Shown: positions 46,922 to 56,139 of the stretch, piece after piece
Numbering within the stretch: the first letter of the stretch is position 1
Layout: every line of letters begins with the position of its first letter
Origin: Bacteroidota bacterium
GTDB taxonomy: Bacteria; Bacteroidota; Bacteroidia; Sphingobacteriales; Sphingobacteriaceae
DNA length: 64,000 nt
Assembly (NCBI GenBank): GCA_023427985.1
Contig: JAEYZM010000008.1
Location: 186,001-250,000 of the forward strand
Direction: 5' to 3'
Translations under genes and position numbers: made by a program
Notes under the pieces: model-generated
Database searches by the model: none
Told to the model about the DNA's origin: nothing
The model's input: only the letters and a program-made list of their open reading frames with translations

Positions 46922-48331
46922 ATGAAGATAGAGCAAATATATACGGGATGTCTTGCCCAGGGCGCATATTATATTACAAGTGAAAAGGAGGCTATAATTA
47001 TAGATCCATTGAGAGAGATTAAACCTTATTTAGAGAGAGCAGAAAAAGATGGGGTTAGCATAAAGTATATTTTAGAAACACACTTTCATGCAGATTTTGT
47101 AAGTGGGCATTTAGATTTAGCAAAAGCAACGGGAGCTAAAATTGTTTATGGTCCCAATGCAAATCCTAGCTTTGAAGCATATATTGCAAAGGATTCAGAA
47201 GTTTTAGAATTAGGCAAAATAAAAATCAAAGTGATACATACTCCTGGTCACACCATGGAAAGTACATGCTATCTATTATTCGATGAATCAGGGAAAGAGC
47301 ACTCAATTTTTACAGGAGATACGCTATTTATAGGTGATGTGGGTAGGCCTGATTTAGCTCAGAAAGCAGCTCATATGACACAAGAAGAATTGGCCTCAAC
47401 GTTATACAAATCTTTACGATCTAAAATCATGACGCTGCCAGAAAACGTTACGGTTTATCCAGCACATGGTGCAGGCTCGGCTTGTGGTAAAAATATGAGT
47501 AAAGAAACTGTTTCTACTATAGGAGAGCAATTGAAATACAATTATGCATTACGTTCTGATATGACGGAAGAGGAGTTTGTAAAAGAGGTAACCGATGGAT
47601 TGTTACCACCACCTGCATATTTTCCAATGAATGTAGCCATGAATAAAAATGGCTATGATGCCATTCAAGAAGTAATGAATAGAGGATTAAAGGCATTAAG
47701 TCCTATTGAGTTTGAAACTGCTGCAAATGAATTGGATGTAATAATGTTAGATACTCGAAATGCCGATGTGTTCAGGAAGGGTTATGTACCTAATTCTATA
47801 AACATTGGATTAGACGGACAATTTGCACCATGGGTTGGGGCATTGATACCCGATGTTAAACAAGAAATATTAATCATTACAGAACCGGGTAAAGAAGAAG
47901 AAACAGTAATGCGATTGGCAAGAGTTGGGTACGATTATGTTATTGGGTATTTAGAGGGTGGTATAGAATCGTGGAAAAATGCAGGAAAGGAATTGGACAC
48001 CATTCATAGAATTACTGCCGATGAATTTGAAGCTAATGTAAATTTAGAAAAAGATATAGTGATCGATGTACGTAAACCAGGAGAGTTTGAGTCGGAGCAT
48101 TTAGAAAATGCTGTAAGTATTCCTTTGGATTTTATAAACGATCAATTATCGAGCTTTCCTAAGGATAAACACTTCTATATGCATTGTGCAGGCGGATACA
48201 GAAGTATGATTGCTGCGTCTATATTAAAATCAAGGGGTTGGGATAATTTTACTGAAATAGCTGGGGGATTCAATGCTATAAGCAAAACAGCACTTGCTAA
48301 AACTAATTTTGTTTGTCAGTCTAAAAAATAA
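46922..48331 (+). CDS. MBL-fold persulfide dioxygenase fused to two rhodanese domains (CstB-like)
   Basis: Residues 1-240 form a metallo-beta-lactamase fold of the ETHE1/persulfide dioxygenase group. It has THFHADFVSG (His54, His56, Asp58), TPGHT (His110), TGDTLF (Asp133) and PAHGAGSACG (His182), a non-haem iron site. Two rhodanese-like domains follow, at about 255-345 and 370-465. The first lacks an active-site Cys (its loop reads ITEPGKEEE). The second keeps the loop CAGGYRS with Cys422. That order of an inactive then an active rhodanese matches CstB, which oxidises low-molecular-weight persulfides and makes thiosulfate during sulfide detoxification. A single 469-residue chain is normal for that family. 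No sulfide-responsive regulator or sqr gene is adjacent. Confidence 0.88.
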   Translation: MKIEQIYTGCLAQGAYYITSEKEAIIIDPLREIKPYLERAEKDGVSIKYILETHFHADFVSGHLDLAKATGAKIVYGPNANPSFEAYIAKDSEVLELGKIKIKVIHTPGHTMESTCYLLFDESGKEHSIFTGDTLFIGDVGRPDLAQKAAHMTQEELASTLYKSLRSKIMTLPENVTVYPAHGAGSACGKNMSKETVSTIGEQLKYNYALRSDMTEEEFVKEVTDGLLPPPAYFPMNVAMNKNGYDAIQEVMNRGLKALSPIEFETAANELDVIMLDTRNADVFRKGYVPNSINIGLDGQFAPWVGALIPDVKQEILIITEPGKEEETVMRLARVGYDYVIGYLEGGIESWKNAGKELDTIHRITADEFEANVNLEKDIVIDVRKPGEFESEHLENAVSIPLDFINDQLSSFPKDKHFYMHCAGGYRSMIAASILKSRGWDNFTEIAGGFNAISKTALAKTNFVCQSKK

Positions 48332-48353
48332 ATAAAATTTCAATCGTATTATT

Positions 48354-48383
48354 AAATAAGCTTGTATGATTACAAGCTTATTT
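48354..48383. terminator. Bidirectional terminator between CstB-like and thioredoxin-like genes
   Basis: A 13-bp perfect stem (AAATAAGCTTGTA with TACAAGCTTATTT) with a 4-base loop and T-runs on both strands overlaps the stop codon of the minus-strand gene. Confidence 0.8.
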
Positions 48384-48854
48384 TTTTATAGTTGATTTTC
48401 TATTCCAAAGCACTAAGAATCTACTTACCTTTTCTTCAGAGTAACCTTGCCCCTCTTCTAAATATCCAGAATCTTGAATATGTAACAGCTCTGCATCTTC
48501 GTTCAATACCAAAAATACTGGATAACCGAATCGACCCGCGTTGTTATATTTATTAAAGAATTTTTCGTTTTTATTCTCTTTGCTATAATTCACATGAATT
48601 ACTACATAATCTGCTTTTAGTATAGAATCAATTGTTTGGTTTTCATTACTAAACTTATGAAAATACCTACACCATTTACACCAGTTTCCTCCTGCTTGAA
48701 TAAATATATTTTTAGATTCAGCTTTAGCTTGTACTTGTGCTTTTGCAATTTGTTCAAAAGGGTCGATATTAATATCGTATATGTTAAATGGTTTATCTTG
48801 TGCAATTGAATTTGTTGCAAAAAATAATGTGATAATAAAAAATAATCGTTTCAT
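48378..48854 (-). CDS. Secreted thioredoxin-like protein (Thioredoxin_7 type)
   Basis: The signal peptide MKRLFFIITLFFATNSIAQ sends this 158-residue protein to the periplasm. The active-site motif is WCKWC (Cys59 and Cys62) after FIQAGGN, followed by a cis-proline segment RFGYPVFLV (Pro112). These are the marks of a thioredoxin-fold reductase or disulfide-handling protein of the Thioredoxin_7/DUF255-like group. It starts 2 bases after the stop of the ATP-grasp gene on the same strand, so they form an operon with rarA upstream. The partner protein is unknown. Confidence 0.85.
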   Translation of the reverse strand: MKRLFFIITLFFATNSIAQDKPFNIYDINIDPFEQIAKAQVQAKAESKNIFIQAGGNWCKWCRYFHKFSNENQTIDSILKADYVVIHVNYSKENKNEKFFNKYNNAGRFGYPVFLVLNEDAELLHIQDSGYLEEGQGYSEEKVSRFLVLWNRKSTIKK

Positions 48855-48855
48855 A

Positions 48856-49731
48856 TTAAGTAGTTAATTCTTTAAATGCCTGATAATAATTATTCAATGA
48901 ATTGTTGTTTGTAAAGAAAAATAGATAAGGTTCAATAAGTTCAAGTTCCATTAATTCGAATCCACTATTTGTCCAGACCCCATCCACTCTAGCATACAAA
49001 CAATTCTTGGCAAACTTATCAATGTATGCGTAAGATTGCTCCAACATTTCTTTGTTGAATTTTGGTGTATTGATGCTTCCTCCAAAAAAATGTTGAATTC
49101 TAAATTCATTTTCTTTACCTGTTTTTAAAACATGATGAGAAAACTTACCATTAAAATAAATAAAAGACCACTCCCCTTCGGTAAGAATTTCACTTTTAAA
49201 AGGCTGTATCAAATAAGAGTCATGCTTTAACCAATAATTTATTTGATTTACATCATCTTGATTGTAATTTTTTTGAACTCTAACAGTATTCATCGCCCCA
49301 CCCGAAACACAAGGCTTTACAACTATTTCAGAACAATTGAATTTTTCAAATGCTGTATCTAAGTTTATTTCGGTGTTTTTTTCGAAAATGATTGTAGGTA
49401 CAATTTTTAAACCTGCTTTTTCTACATCTAATAAGTAATGCTTGTCGGCATTCCAAAGAATTGTTTCCGGTGCATTTAAACATTTAATATTATTATCCTT
49501 TAGAAATTTCAACCAATTTTTAAATGCATCTATTTTTTCAATAAAATAATCCCAGGTTGATTTGATTACAACCACATCGTATGCTTTCCAGTCTACATTG
49601 GGATCATCCCAAACTTTAACATCAACAATGTGTTTGTTGTTTTCAAATAGCTCTACTAACATGACATCTTCATCTGGTACCACTGCTTTGTACCTGCCAG
49701 TATTTATATAGCTTGCAATTGCGATTTTCAT
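48856..49731 (-). CDS. ATP-grasp superfamily ligase-like protein
   Basis: This 291-residue protein has the ATP-grasp pattern. It begins with a Rossmann-like pre-ATP-grasp domain (DVVVIKSTWDY, residues 52-62). Lys139 lies in VVKPCVSGGA, with IQPFKSEILTEGEWSFIYFNG and the metal-binding end ARVDGVWTNSGFELMELELIEPYLF (about 247-271). This is like glutathione-synthetase-type ATP-grasp enzymes and the cycloserine ligase DcsG. It should join a carboxylate to an amine or thiol using ATP, but the substrates cannot be read from sequence. Its start overlaps the rarA stop by one base. It is followed immediately by the thioredoxin-like gene. Confidence 0.78.
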   Translation of the reverse strand: MKIAIASYINTGRYKAVVPDEDVMLVELFENNKHIVDVKVWDDPNVDWKAYDVVVIKSTWDYFIEKIDAFKNWLKFLKDNNIKCLNAPETILWNADKHYLLDVEKAGLKIVPTIIFEKNTEINLDTAFEKFNCSEIVVKPCVSGGAMNTVRVQKNYNQDDVNQINYWLKHDSYLIQPFKSEILTEGEWSFIYFNGKFSHHVLKTGKENEFRIQHFFGGSINTPKFNKEMLEQSYAYIDKFAKNCLYARVDGVWTNSGFELMELELIEPYLFFFTNNNSLNNYYQAFKELTT

Positions 49732-51002
49732 TAATAGTTGTATTTATCTTTCCAGAGGTTTTTTAAGTATTTTCTCAATTCGTTTTCTCGTAAATTATTA
49801 CCTGGTTCATAAAATTTTGTACCACTAATTTCTTTGGGCAAATATTCTTGTTCCTTAAAATTACCATCGTAAGCATGAGCGTATAAATAATCTTTACCGT
49901 ATCCAATATCTTTCATGAGCTTTGTAGGAGCGTTTCTTATATGTAAAGGAACGGGCAAATCGCCAGTTTGTTTCACGGTAGCTATAGCATTATCTATTCC
50001 TTCATATGAAGCATTACTTTTTGCCGATGATGCAAGATAAGTAACGCATTGTGCTAAAATGATTCTACCTTCTGGCATACCAATTAGGTTAACAGCTTGA
50101 AAACAATTATTAGCCAATAACAATGCATTTGGATTTGCATTCCCAATGTCTTCAGAAGCAAGAATTACCAAACGTCGAGCAATGAATAAAGGGTCTTCTC
50201 CACCTTCAATCATACGGGCTAACCAATACAAGCCAGCATTAGGATCCGAGCCTCTAATAGATTTTATAAAGGCGGATATTATATCGTAATGTTGTTCGCC
50301 AGATTTATCATACATCGCCAGATTTTGTTGAACAACATTTAATACATAATCATTTGTTATAATACATTCGTTACTTTCAAAGGATTGAATAACTAGTTCG
50401 AATACATTTAATAATTTTCTACCATCGCCCCCAGAAATTCTTAGTAATGCTTCATATTCCTCAATTTTTATTGATTTAGATTTTAACCAATCATCTTTTT
50501 GAATGGCTTGTTGAATCATTTTTATAAGATCATCTTTTTCAAGCGATTTAAGAATATATACTTGACACCTTGATAGCAGTGCAGAGATCACTTCAAATGA
50601 TGGGTTTTCGGTTGTTGCTCCAATCAATGTTACTATACCTTTTTCAACGGCACCTAATAGAGAGTCTTGTTGCGATTTACTAAATCGATGAATCTCATCT
50701 ATAAATAAAATTGGATTCTGAGAGGCAAAAAATGAATGTGATTTTGCTTTATCGATTACCTCTCTGATATCTTTCACTCCAGAATTTATAGCACTTAATG
50801 AATAAAATGGCCTATTTAATTGTTGAGAAATGATATTGGCTAATGTAGTTTTACCTACACCCGGAGGGCCCCAGAAAATCATGGAAGGTATTACTCCTGT
50901 TTCTATAGCTTTTCTTAAGACCGCGTTTTTTCCAACAATATGATCTTGTCCAATATAGTCGTCTAGTGAATGGGGTCTTAATCGTTCTGCTAATGGAATC
51001 AT
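49731..51002 (-). CDS. rarA: Replication-associated recombination protein A (RarA/MgsA AAA+ ATPase)
   Basis: RarA is a clamp-loader-like AAA+ ATPase that acts at stalled replication forks. Motifs: PLAERLRPHSLDDYIGQDH at the N-terminus, Walker A GPPGVGKTT (residues 45-53), Walker B LFIDEIHRF (99-107), sensor-1 IGATTENPS and the C-terminal tetramerisation part with GLYWLARMIEGGEDPLFIARRL and GNANPNALL. At 423 residues it is full length. It is the first gene of a tight minus-strand operon (rarA, ATP-grasp, thioredoxin-like) and diverges from a membrane glycosyltransferase gene only 34 bases away. Confidence 0.95.
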   Translation of the reverse strand: MIPLAERLRPHSLDDYIGQDHIVGKNAVLRKAIETGVIPSMIFWGPPGVGKTTLANIISQQLNRPFYSLSAINSGVKDIREVIDKAKSHSFFASQNPILFIDEIHRFSKSQQDSLLGAVEKGIVTLIGATTENPSFEVISALLSRCQVYILKSLEKDDLIKMIQQAIQKDDWLKSKSIKIEEYEALLRISGGDGRKLLNVFELVIQSFESNECIITNDYVLNVVQQNLAMYDKSGEQHYDIISAFIKSIRGSDPNAGLYWLARMIEGGEDPLFIARRLVILASEDIGNANPNALLLANNCFQAVNLIGMPEGRIILAQCVTYLASSAKSNASYEGIDNAIATVKQTGDLPVPLHIRNAPTKLMKDIGYGKDYLYAHAYDGNFKEQEYLPKEISGTKFYEPGNNLRENELRKYLKNLWKDKYNY

Positions 51003-51036
51003 TTTTTATATATTGATAAATTAATTACACTTGTAC

Positions 51037-52245
51037 ATGAAGAAATTTGTAAACATCTTAAAACTTTTCGCAAGTATTAATATTGTTTTTACTATCATAT
51101 TATTGATATTCACGTATCCCAATTTTAATCTTGATACTTTTAATAAAGCTTTATGTAGCTTTGATTGCGATTGGTATGTAAATATAAGCAGACTTGGTTA
51201 TACTTTTAAAGAAACTGAGCAAAGTAATACTGCATTTTTCCCTTTATTTCCCTTACTATTAAATTTTTTTTCTAACAATTTAGTTCTTGCCTCGATTTTT
51301 AATCAAATAATTTTTGCCATAAGTTTTGTTTTTATTTCAGATGCGTTTAAAATTAATTCTAAAAAAAAATTGGTCTATTTGAGTACAGGATTGGTATTGT
51401 TTTTTATGATACCATATAGTGAGAGTTTGTTTTTTTTAGGATCGAGTTTATTATTATATGGCTTACATAATAAAAAAATAACTCCATTAATACTTGGAAT
51501 ATTTATAGCATGTTTTTCTAGATCTGCTTCATTAGTTTTTAGCATCGCATTTATATTATTGATTATTGAGTCGGTTTATAATCAAAGAAAAGAACTTATC
51601 AAGATTTATGCTTTATCTTTTCTTGTAGTTATGATTAGCACATTTACAGTGTTATATATACACTACTTACAAACAAATGATTTCTATTCATATTTCAAAG
51701 CTCAAGAAGGTTGGGAACATAAATTATCTATACCTCAACTACCCTTTCATTCATGGGGTTGGCAATCGATGATAACTGACATGACTGCATTAATAATAGG
51801 TATCGTATCTGTAATACTTGTTGTTCAGAAATTCATCTCACATTATTATAAGTCCATTTCATATGATGGAGTTTATTTATTCTCTTTATTATACCTTTCG
51901 GGAATTACATTCTCAATTATTTTATTTCAAGGAGGAGATTTACATAGTATAAATAGATATATATTCTCATCGGCTTTCTTTTTAATCTTTATCAACAACA
52001 CAAGCAATTTTAAGCCACAAAAATTTTACTTTTTTCCTAGTATAGTCGCATTAAGTTTGATTTTTATAAACAGATTTGAATATATAGAACATTATATATT
52101 CTATATACTATTGGTGTTTATTTATTTGAAAACAATTTTTTCTACAGAGAAACTTGACAAATGGCAGTACATCGGCATAAGCCTATTGTTTTTATTTCAA
52201 GTAAGTTTAATTCTTAATTATTTTAATAAGAATTGGGTTGGTTAA
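51037..52245 (+). CDS. PIG-V-like membrane mannosyltransferase family protein
   Basis: This is a polytopic membrane protein of 402 residues with about ten hydrophobic helices. The N-terminal loop CDWYVNISRLGY followed by NTAFFPLFPLLL is the typical signature of the bacterial PIG-V-like GT-C glycosyltransferases, where the acidic residue in the first loop is thought to be catalytic. It probably moves a sugar from a polyprenyl-phosphate donor onto a surface acceptor; donor and acceptor are unknown. The open frame extends upstream to a TTG at 51031, but the ATG at 51037 is the natural start. The last 4 bases overlap the end of the convergent methyltransferase gene. Confidence 0.7.
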   Translation: MKKFVNILKLFASINIVFTIILLIFTYPNFNLDTFNKALCSFDCDWYVNISRLGYTFKETEQSNTAFFPLFPLLLNFFSNNLVLASIFNQIIFAISFVFISDAFKINSKKKLVYLSTGLVLFFMIPYSESLFFLGSSLLLYGLHNKKITPLILGIFIACFSRSASLVFSIAFILLIIESVYNQRKELIKIYALSFLVVMISTFTVLYIHYLQTNDFYSYFKAQEGWEHKLSIPQLPFHSWGWQSMITDMTALIIGIVSVILVVQKFISHYYKSISYDGVYLFSLLYLSGITFSIILFQGGDLHSINRYIFSSAFFLIFINNTSNFKPQKFYFFPSIVALSLIFINRFEYIEHYIFYILLVFIYLKTIFSTEKLDKWQYIGISLLFLFQVSLILNYFNKNWVG

Positions 52246-52952
52246 TTTTGCGCGTAAATTATAAACACTGTAGGTAGTTTATGTAATTCTGGTTTGTGAT
52301 TTTTCCAATCGGCAATGCTTCTTGTTTTAATGATTTGATCTTTTGTGTTGATGTTACAAGCTATGCAAAGTTGTGTGTTGGGTTTACATGATTTAATTAT
52401 ATCATCGAATAAATGATTGTTTCTGAAAGGGGTTTCAATAAAAATTTGGGTTTGACGGAATCGGGCCGACTGAGCTTCAAGGTCTTTGATGCGTTTGATT
52501 CTATCTGTTTTATCTATGGGTATATATCCATGAAAACAAAATTGCTGACCGTTAAAACCTGACGACATTAATGCCAACAAAATAGAGCTTGGTCCAATCA
52601 GTGGATGTACTAGAATGTTTCGCTTGTGAGCTTCTGCTACAATTTCGGCACCAGGATCTGCAACACCTGGGCAACCGGCTTCCGACATTAGTCCAACCGC
52701 ATCTGCTTCTTTAAAAAAATTAAAGTAATGAGAGATGGGTAGTTTGTCACGTTTGTTGTATACAATAATATTTAAATCTTTTTGTGGTGTAATAATGCCA
52801 TATTTTTTTAGAAATGCTCTGGCAGTTTTCTCGTTTTCTACAATGAAGTGTTTTAGTTCTCGAACTAATGCAATGGCATCGTTTGGAATATTGGCTTCGA
52901 TTGAACTTTCCTCATCGAGTGGTACAGGTATTAGATAGAGCGATTTTTGCAT
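52242..52952 (-). CDS. RsmI-like tetrapyrrole-methylase-fold SAM methyltransferase
   Basis: This is a methyltransferase of the fold shared by RsmI (16S rRNA 2'-O-methyl C1402) and tetrapyrrole methylases. The motifs visible are LYLIPVPL, the GLMSEAGCPGVADPG loop that binds S-adenosylmethionine, HPLIGPSSILLALMSSGFNGQQFCFHGYIP and FIETPFRN. It is shorter than RsmI and lacks its usual C-terminal extension. It matches the second RsmI-like paralogue often found in Bacteroidota, so rRNA as target is uncertain. The start at 52952 (MQKSLYLIP) was chosen; an ATG five codons upstream is an alternative. Confidence 0.78.
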   Translation of the reverse strand: MQKSLYLIPVPLDEESSIEANIPNDAIALVRELKHFIVENEKTARAFLKKYGIITPQKDLNIIVYNKRDKLPISHYFNFFKEADAVGLMSEAGCPGVADPGAEIVAEAHKRNILVHPLIGPSSILLALMSSGFNGQQFCFHGYIPIDKTDRIKRIKDLEAQSARFRQTQIFIETPFRNNHLFDDIIKSCKPNTQLCIACNINTKDQIIKTRSIADWKNHKPELHKLPTVFIIYAQN

Positions 52953-53052
52953 GTTCAAATTTAACATTATCTATGGATAAAAACATCGGCAAGAAATATA
53001 TACTATTTTAAAAATGAAATACGTTTATTAAATTAGTGTAAATGATAAAAAT

Positions 53053-53769
53053 ATGGACTCATTAAGCAACAATTGGTTTATTGAGGGTCGAATTGATTTT
53101 GAAATTAAGAAGTACACCCTCCTTTCGTACTTGCAGCATATCAACAAACAGTTTCATACCAATAAACTATATCCAGAGTTGGCCGATTTGGTATTTCATT
53201 ATAACAATTTGGTTTCTTTCAAACAGAACAAAGAAGTTATATACAAACAATTTCCTGCACGGATATCGAAAGCAAATTTAGATGAGATAAAAATTATTTA
53301 TCAGAAAATTGTAGAGGATGATGAGATGATGAAAGAAATTCAGGAAATCATTACGTATGCAATTGATGAAATGGATGAGTCTTTGCAAGAAGGTAAAGAA
53401 CTATACGATTTTGTTGAAAAGAATTTGACGGTTTTTCCTATTGGTTTGGTTCCATTGTACCCGTATGCTGGATATATGTTTATCATAGACCCAGAAGCTA
53501 GAGATACGAAAGTGTTTGAATATAATATTACTATTTTCGAAAATCAGAGAGAGAAATACAGGGGTATAAACACGACCTTTATTGATAGTTTTGAAAGAAA
53601 TTTTGTAAATACATTTGAAAATATCAAAGCAGAATTAATTAGAAACAAAAAAGACTTGCCTAATCCTGCTGTATATGGAATTGAAACAAGTCTTAGTTTT
53701 CCTTTAAATCAAACTTTATTACCTATCGCAAAAAAAAGTTTGGTTAAATATTTAGCAAATGTTGCTTAA
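53053..53769 (+). CDS. Conserved hypothetical protein, function unknown
   Basis: This 238-residue cytoplasmic-looking protein has no signal peptide or membrane segment. The N-terminal half is helical and charged (IYQKIVEDDEMMKEIQEI...EMDESLQEGKELYDFVEKN). The second half has FPIGLVPLYPYAGYMFIIDPEARDTKVFEYNITIFENQREKYRGI and ends with LPIAKKSLVKYLANVA. I do not recognise a domain. Codon use and composition match the neighbours, so it looks native. It diverges from the methyltransferase gene and converges on the aminotransferase gene with only 6 bases between. Confidence 0.7.
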   Translation: MDSLSNNWFIEGRIDFEIKKYTLLSYLQHINKQFHTNKLYPELADLVFHYNNLVSFKQNKEVIYKQFPARISKANLDEIKIIYQKIVEDDEMMKEIQEIITYAIDEMDESLQEGKELYDFVEKNLTVFPIGLVPLYPYAGYMFIIDPEARDTKVFEYNITIFENQREKYRGINTTFIDSFERNFVNTFENIKAELIRNKKDLPNPAVYGIETSLSFPLNQTLLPIAKKSLVKYLANVA

Positions 53770-53775
53770 TGGAAA

Positions 53776-55029
53776 TTATTTTAAATGATCGATTGCTTTT
53801 TTAAGTCGTTCAAAAGATTCAAGAATAGTTTCTTTGTCGGCAGCACCAACAGAAAGTCTATACCAATCTGAATTTGCTGAGGCACCAAATGCAGTAAAGG
53901 GTACCATTGCAAGTTGAGCTGCGTTTAATATATAAGAAGTCACATCCATACTACTTGAAATCGTTTTACCATCTGGTGTAATTTTATTTTTAATGGCTAC
54001 TTTAACCGTTAAATAAATTGCACCCATTGGTTCTATGGAATCAACTGGGTAGTTATCTGCTTTTAAAACTTGGAAGCCATCGTGTAAAGCATCGAGGCTT
54101 TCTTTTATTTTATTTTTAAAAGGAGTCATGAACGCATCTATTGCATCTTTTCTTTTCAAAAAATTTGCAGTAGCAATTTGTTCAGCTTTGGGAGACCAAG
54201 CGCCTACGTGACCCAAAATGGCCTTCATTTTATCGATAATTTTTAATGGTCCAAAAGCCCATCCTACCCTTACACCAGTTGCAGCTAGAGATTTAGAAAT
54301 ACCATCGATATAAATGGTAACATCTCTAAGCTCTTGTTTAATAGTTACTGGGTCATGATGAGTGTTTGATCCAAAAGTCAATGTCCAATACACTTGATCG
54401 TAAAGAATGTATAAAGGTTTCTCACCTGCTTTTCTCGATTTATTTTCTTCAATAACCAGATTGCAAATTTCTTCCAAATCTTTTTTAGAGAACATTGTCC
54501 CAGTGGGATTTAATGGGCTACATAAAGATAGTAATGTTGCACCTTTTAAATGAGGTTCAATTTCTTTTGCAGTAGGCATAAAATTGTTTTCTACACTGGT
54601 TTCCACCATCACAGCTTCTGCACCTGAAAGATGACAGTAATGGTTGTTGTTCCAAGACGGTACTGGAAATACTACTTTGTCGCCCGGATCTAATAAGGTA
54701 AGGTAAGTTGCATATATTAATGGACGAGAGCCCCCTGCAACTAATATTTCATCGGTTGAATAATTTAATTTTCCATATTGATGTAGAAATTCAGAAACAC
54801 TTTGGCGTAAAATCATTTCACCATTTGCAGGTGGATAATTGGTAAATCCCTTTTTATATGCAGCTACAATTTCTTCTTCTAATTCTTTGGGAATAGGATA
54901 ATGTTTGGGGTCAAAATCGCCAATTGTAAGGTTGCAAATTTTTGAACCCTTACGAATCATTTCATTGACCTCATTACCAATTTTTATTATCTCTGAACCA
55001 ATCAGAGTACTTGCCATTCTCGATACCAT
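53776..55029 (-). CDS. Pyridoxal-phosphate-dependent aminotransferase, class I/II
   Basis: This is a fold-type I aminotransferase of the aspartate/aromatic family. The motifs seen are FTNYPPANGEMILRQ (residues 62-75), SPLNPTGT with Asn174, LYDQVYW with Asp211 and Tyr214, and the Schiff-base lysine Lys246 in DGISKSLAATGVRVGW. At 417 residues it is slightly longer than AspC. It probably transfers amino groups between an amino acid and 2-oxoglutarate. The preferred amino acid (aspartate, aromatic or branched) is not decided by sequence alone. A downstream Met at residue 5 is another possible start. It lies 39 bases after the glycosyltransferase gene on the same strand. Confidence 0.9.
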   Translation of the reverse strand: MVSRMASTLIGSEIIKIGNEVNEMIRKGSKICNLTIGDFDPKHYPIPKELEEEIVAAYKKGFTNYPPANGEMILRQSVSEFLHQYGKLNYSTDEILVAGGSRPLIYATYLTLLDPGDKVVFPVPSWNNNHYCHLSGAEAVMVETSVENNFMPTAKEIEPHLKGATLLSLCSPLNPTGTMFSKKDLEEICNLVIEENKSRKAGEKPLYILYDQVYWTLTFGSNTHHDPVTIKQELRDVTIYIDGISKSLAATGVRVGWAFGPLKIIDKMKAILGHVGAWSPKAEQIATANFLKRKDAIDAFMTPFKNKIKESLDALHDGFQVLKADNYPVDSIEPMGAIYLTVKVAIKNKITPDGKTISSSMDVTSYILNAAQLAMVPFTAFGASANSDWYRLSVGAADKETILESFERLKKAIDHLK

Positions 55030-55068
55030 GCCTTAAATATAAGGAAAGAGAACAATTTTATAAAACGA

Positions 55069-56067
55069 TTACATGAAAATTCTAAAGGCCCAATGATGTT
55101 TGGGTGCTTTTTGTTGCTCTTGAATGTATATCTTAAGTTTAGAAATCCATATATACACCAATTTTTTATAAGCTAAATAAAATTGTAAAATAATATTTTG
55201 TTTGAAAATGTTACTAAAGGATTTACGATCTAGTGTGAAATTTATTTTACCATTTTGTGGATGTAATATAAATTTAATACCCAATCTTGTTTTATTCGAA
55301 AGCCCATCAATCAAGCGAAAAGTATGCGTTGCACGTTCATCGAACCCAATATTACTTATCATATTTTGGGTTGGTACAATAGACTTTAGATTGTATTTCC
55401 ACATACAATACAACCACTGATAATCCCAAGTGTCGATTTTATTGAAGTATGTCTTCAAAATACGTTCTTTCCAATAAATATTTTCTCTAATACTTAAATG
55501 ATTTTGTACTGGAAGTTTGTTTGTAAGTAATGGTTGAATTTCTTCAATGTTACTTGAATATAATTTCCAAGCTCTTCTCCATGTTGCCCAGCCCCATACA
55601 TATGAATAATTACTAAAATAATAGCTTTCAGCTGGATTATAAATATCAACAAAGTTTGATCCTGATATATGCCCAACGCTTAAATCGTCTTCATAATATT
55701 TTAATAATTCATCGCAATAATTAAAAAAAGTTGGATCAGGTAAACAATCGTCTTCGAGAATAATTCCTTTATCTTCGTGTTCGAAAAACCAAGTGATTGC
55801 TTCAGACACGGCTTTTTTACAACCCAAATTTTTAGTACGAAAAAGTGTTTTTACCTCACATTCCCAGTCAACCATTTTGATGATATCTTTACACTGATTT
55901 ACTAGCTCAATATCAATATCGTTCTTCGGTCCATCGATTGCAAAATATAATTTTGAAGGCTTAGCCTTTTTAATACTTTCAAACACATTTAAGGCCAAAT
56001 CAGGTCTGTTATACATCAATAATAATACTGGTGTATCAATTGATGAATTATTATAAGTTATAGCCAT
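55069..56067 (-). CDS. GT-A-fold glycosyltransferase
   Basis: This is a soluble or peripheral glycosyltransferase with a nucleotide-sugar-binding GT-A fold. TPVLLLMYNRPDLALNVFESI at the start, YFAIDGPKND, LFRTKNLGCKKAVSEAITWFF and the acidic EDDCLPDPTFFNYC (standing in for the DxD metal motif) are typical. The WGWATWRRAWKLY segment is typical of a subgroup found in polysaccharide clusters. The start at 56067 (MAITYNN) was chosen; the frame runs 12 codons further up. The gene lies between the sensor kinase and the aminotransferase on one strand. No other polysaccharide gene is adjacent. Confidence 0.85.
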   Translation of the reverse strand: MAITYNNSSIDTPVLLLMYNRPDLALNVFESIKKAKPSKLYFAIDGPKNDIDIELVNQCKDIIKMVDWECEVKTLFRTKNLGCKKAVSEAITWFFEHEDKGIILEDDCLPDPTFFNYCDELLKYYEDDLSVGHISGSNFVDIYNPAESYYFSNYSYVWGWATWRRAWKLYSSNIEEIQPLLTNKLPVQNHLSIRENIYWKERILKTYFNKIDTWDYQWLYCMWKYNLKSIVPTQNMISNIGFDERATHTFRLIDGLSNKTRLGIKFILHPQNGKINFTLDRKSFSNIFKQNIILQFYLAYKKLVYIWISKLKIYIQEQQKAPKHHWAFRIFM

Positions 56068-56139
56068 ACTATTTACATTAAGTAAAGTAAATATTACAAG
56101 CAATGATTAACCTGAACTTAAAGGGAGATTAAAATCTGA

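Noticed and set aside
49971..49985. GTTTCACGG resembling half of a parS site
   Set aside because: It lacks the CACGTG core and lies inside the rarA coding sequence.
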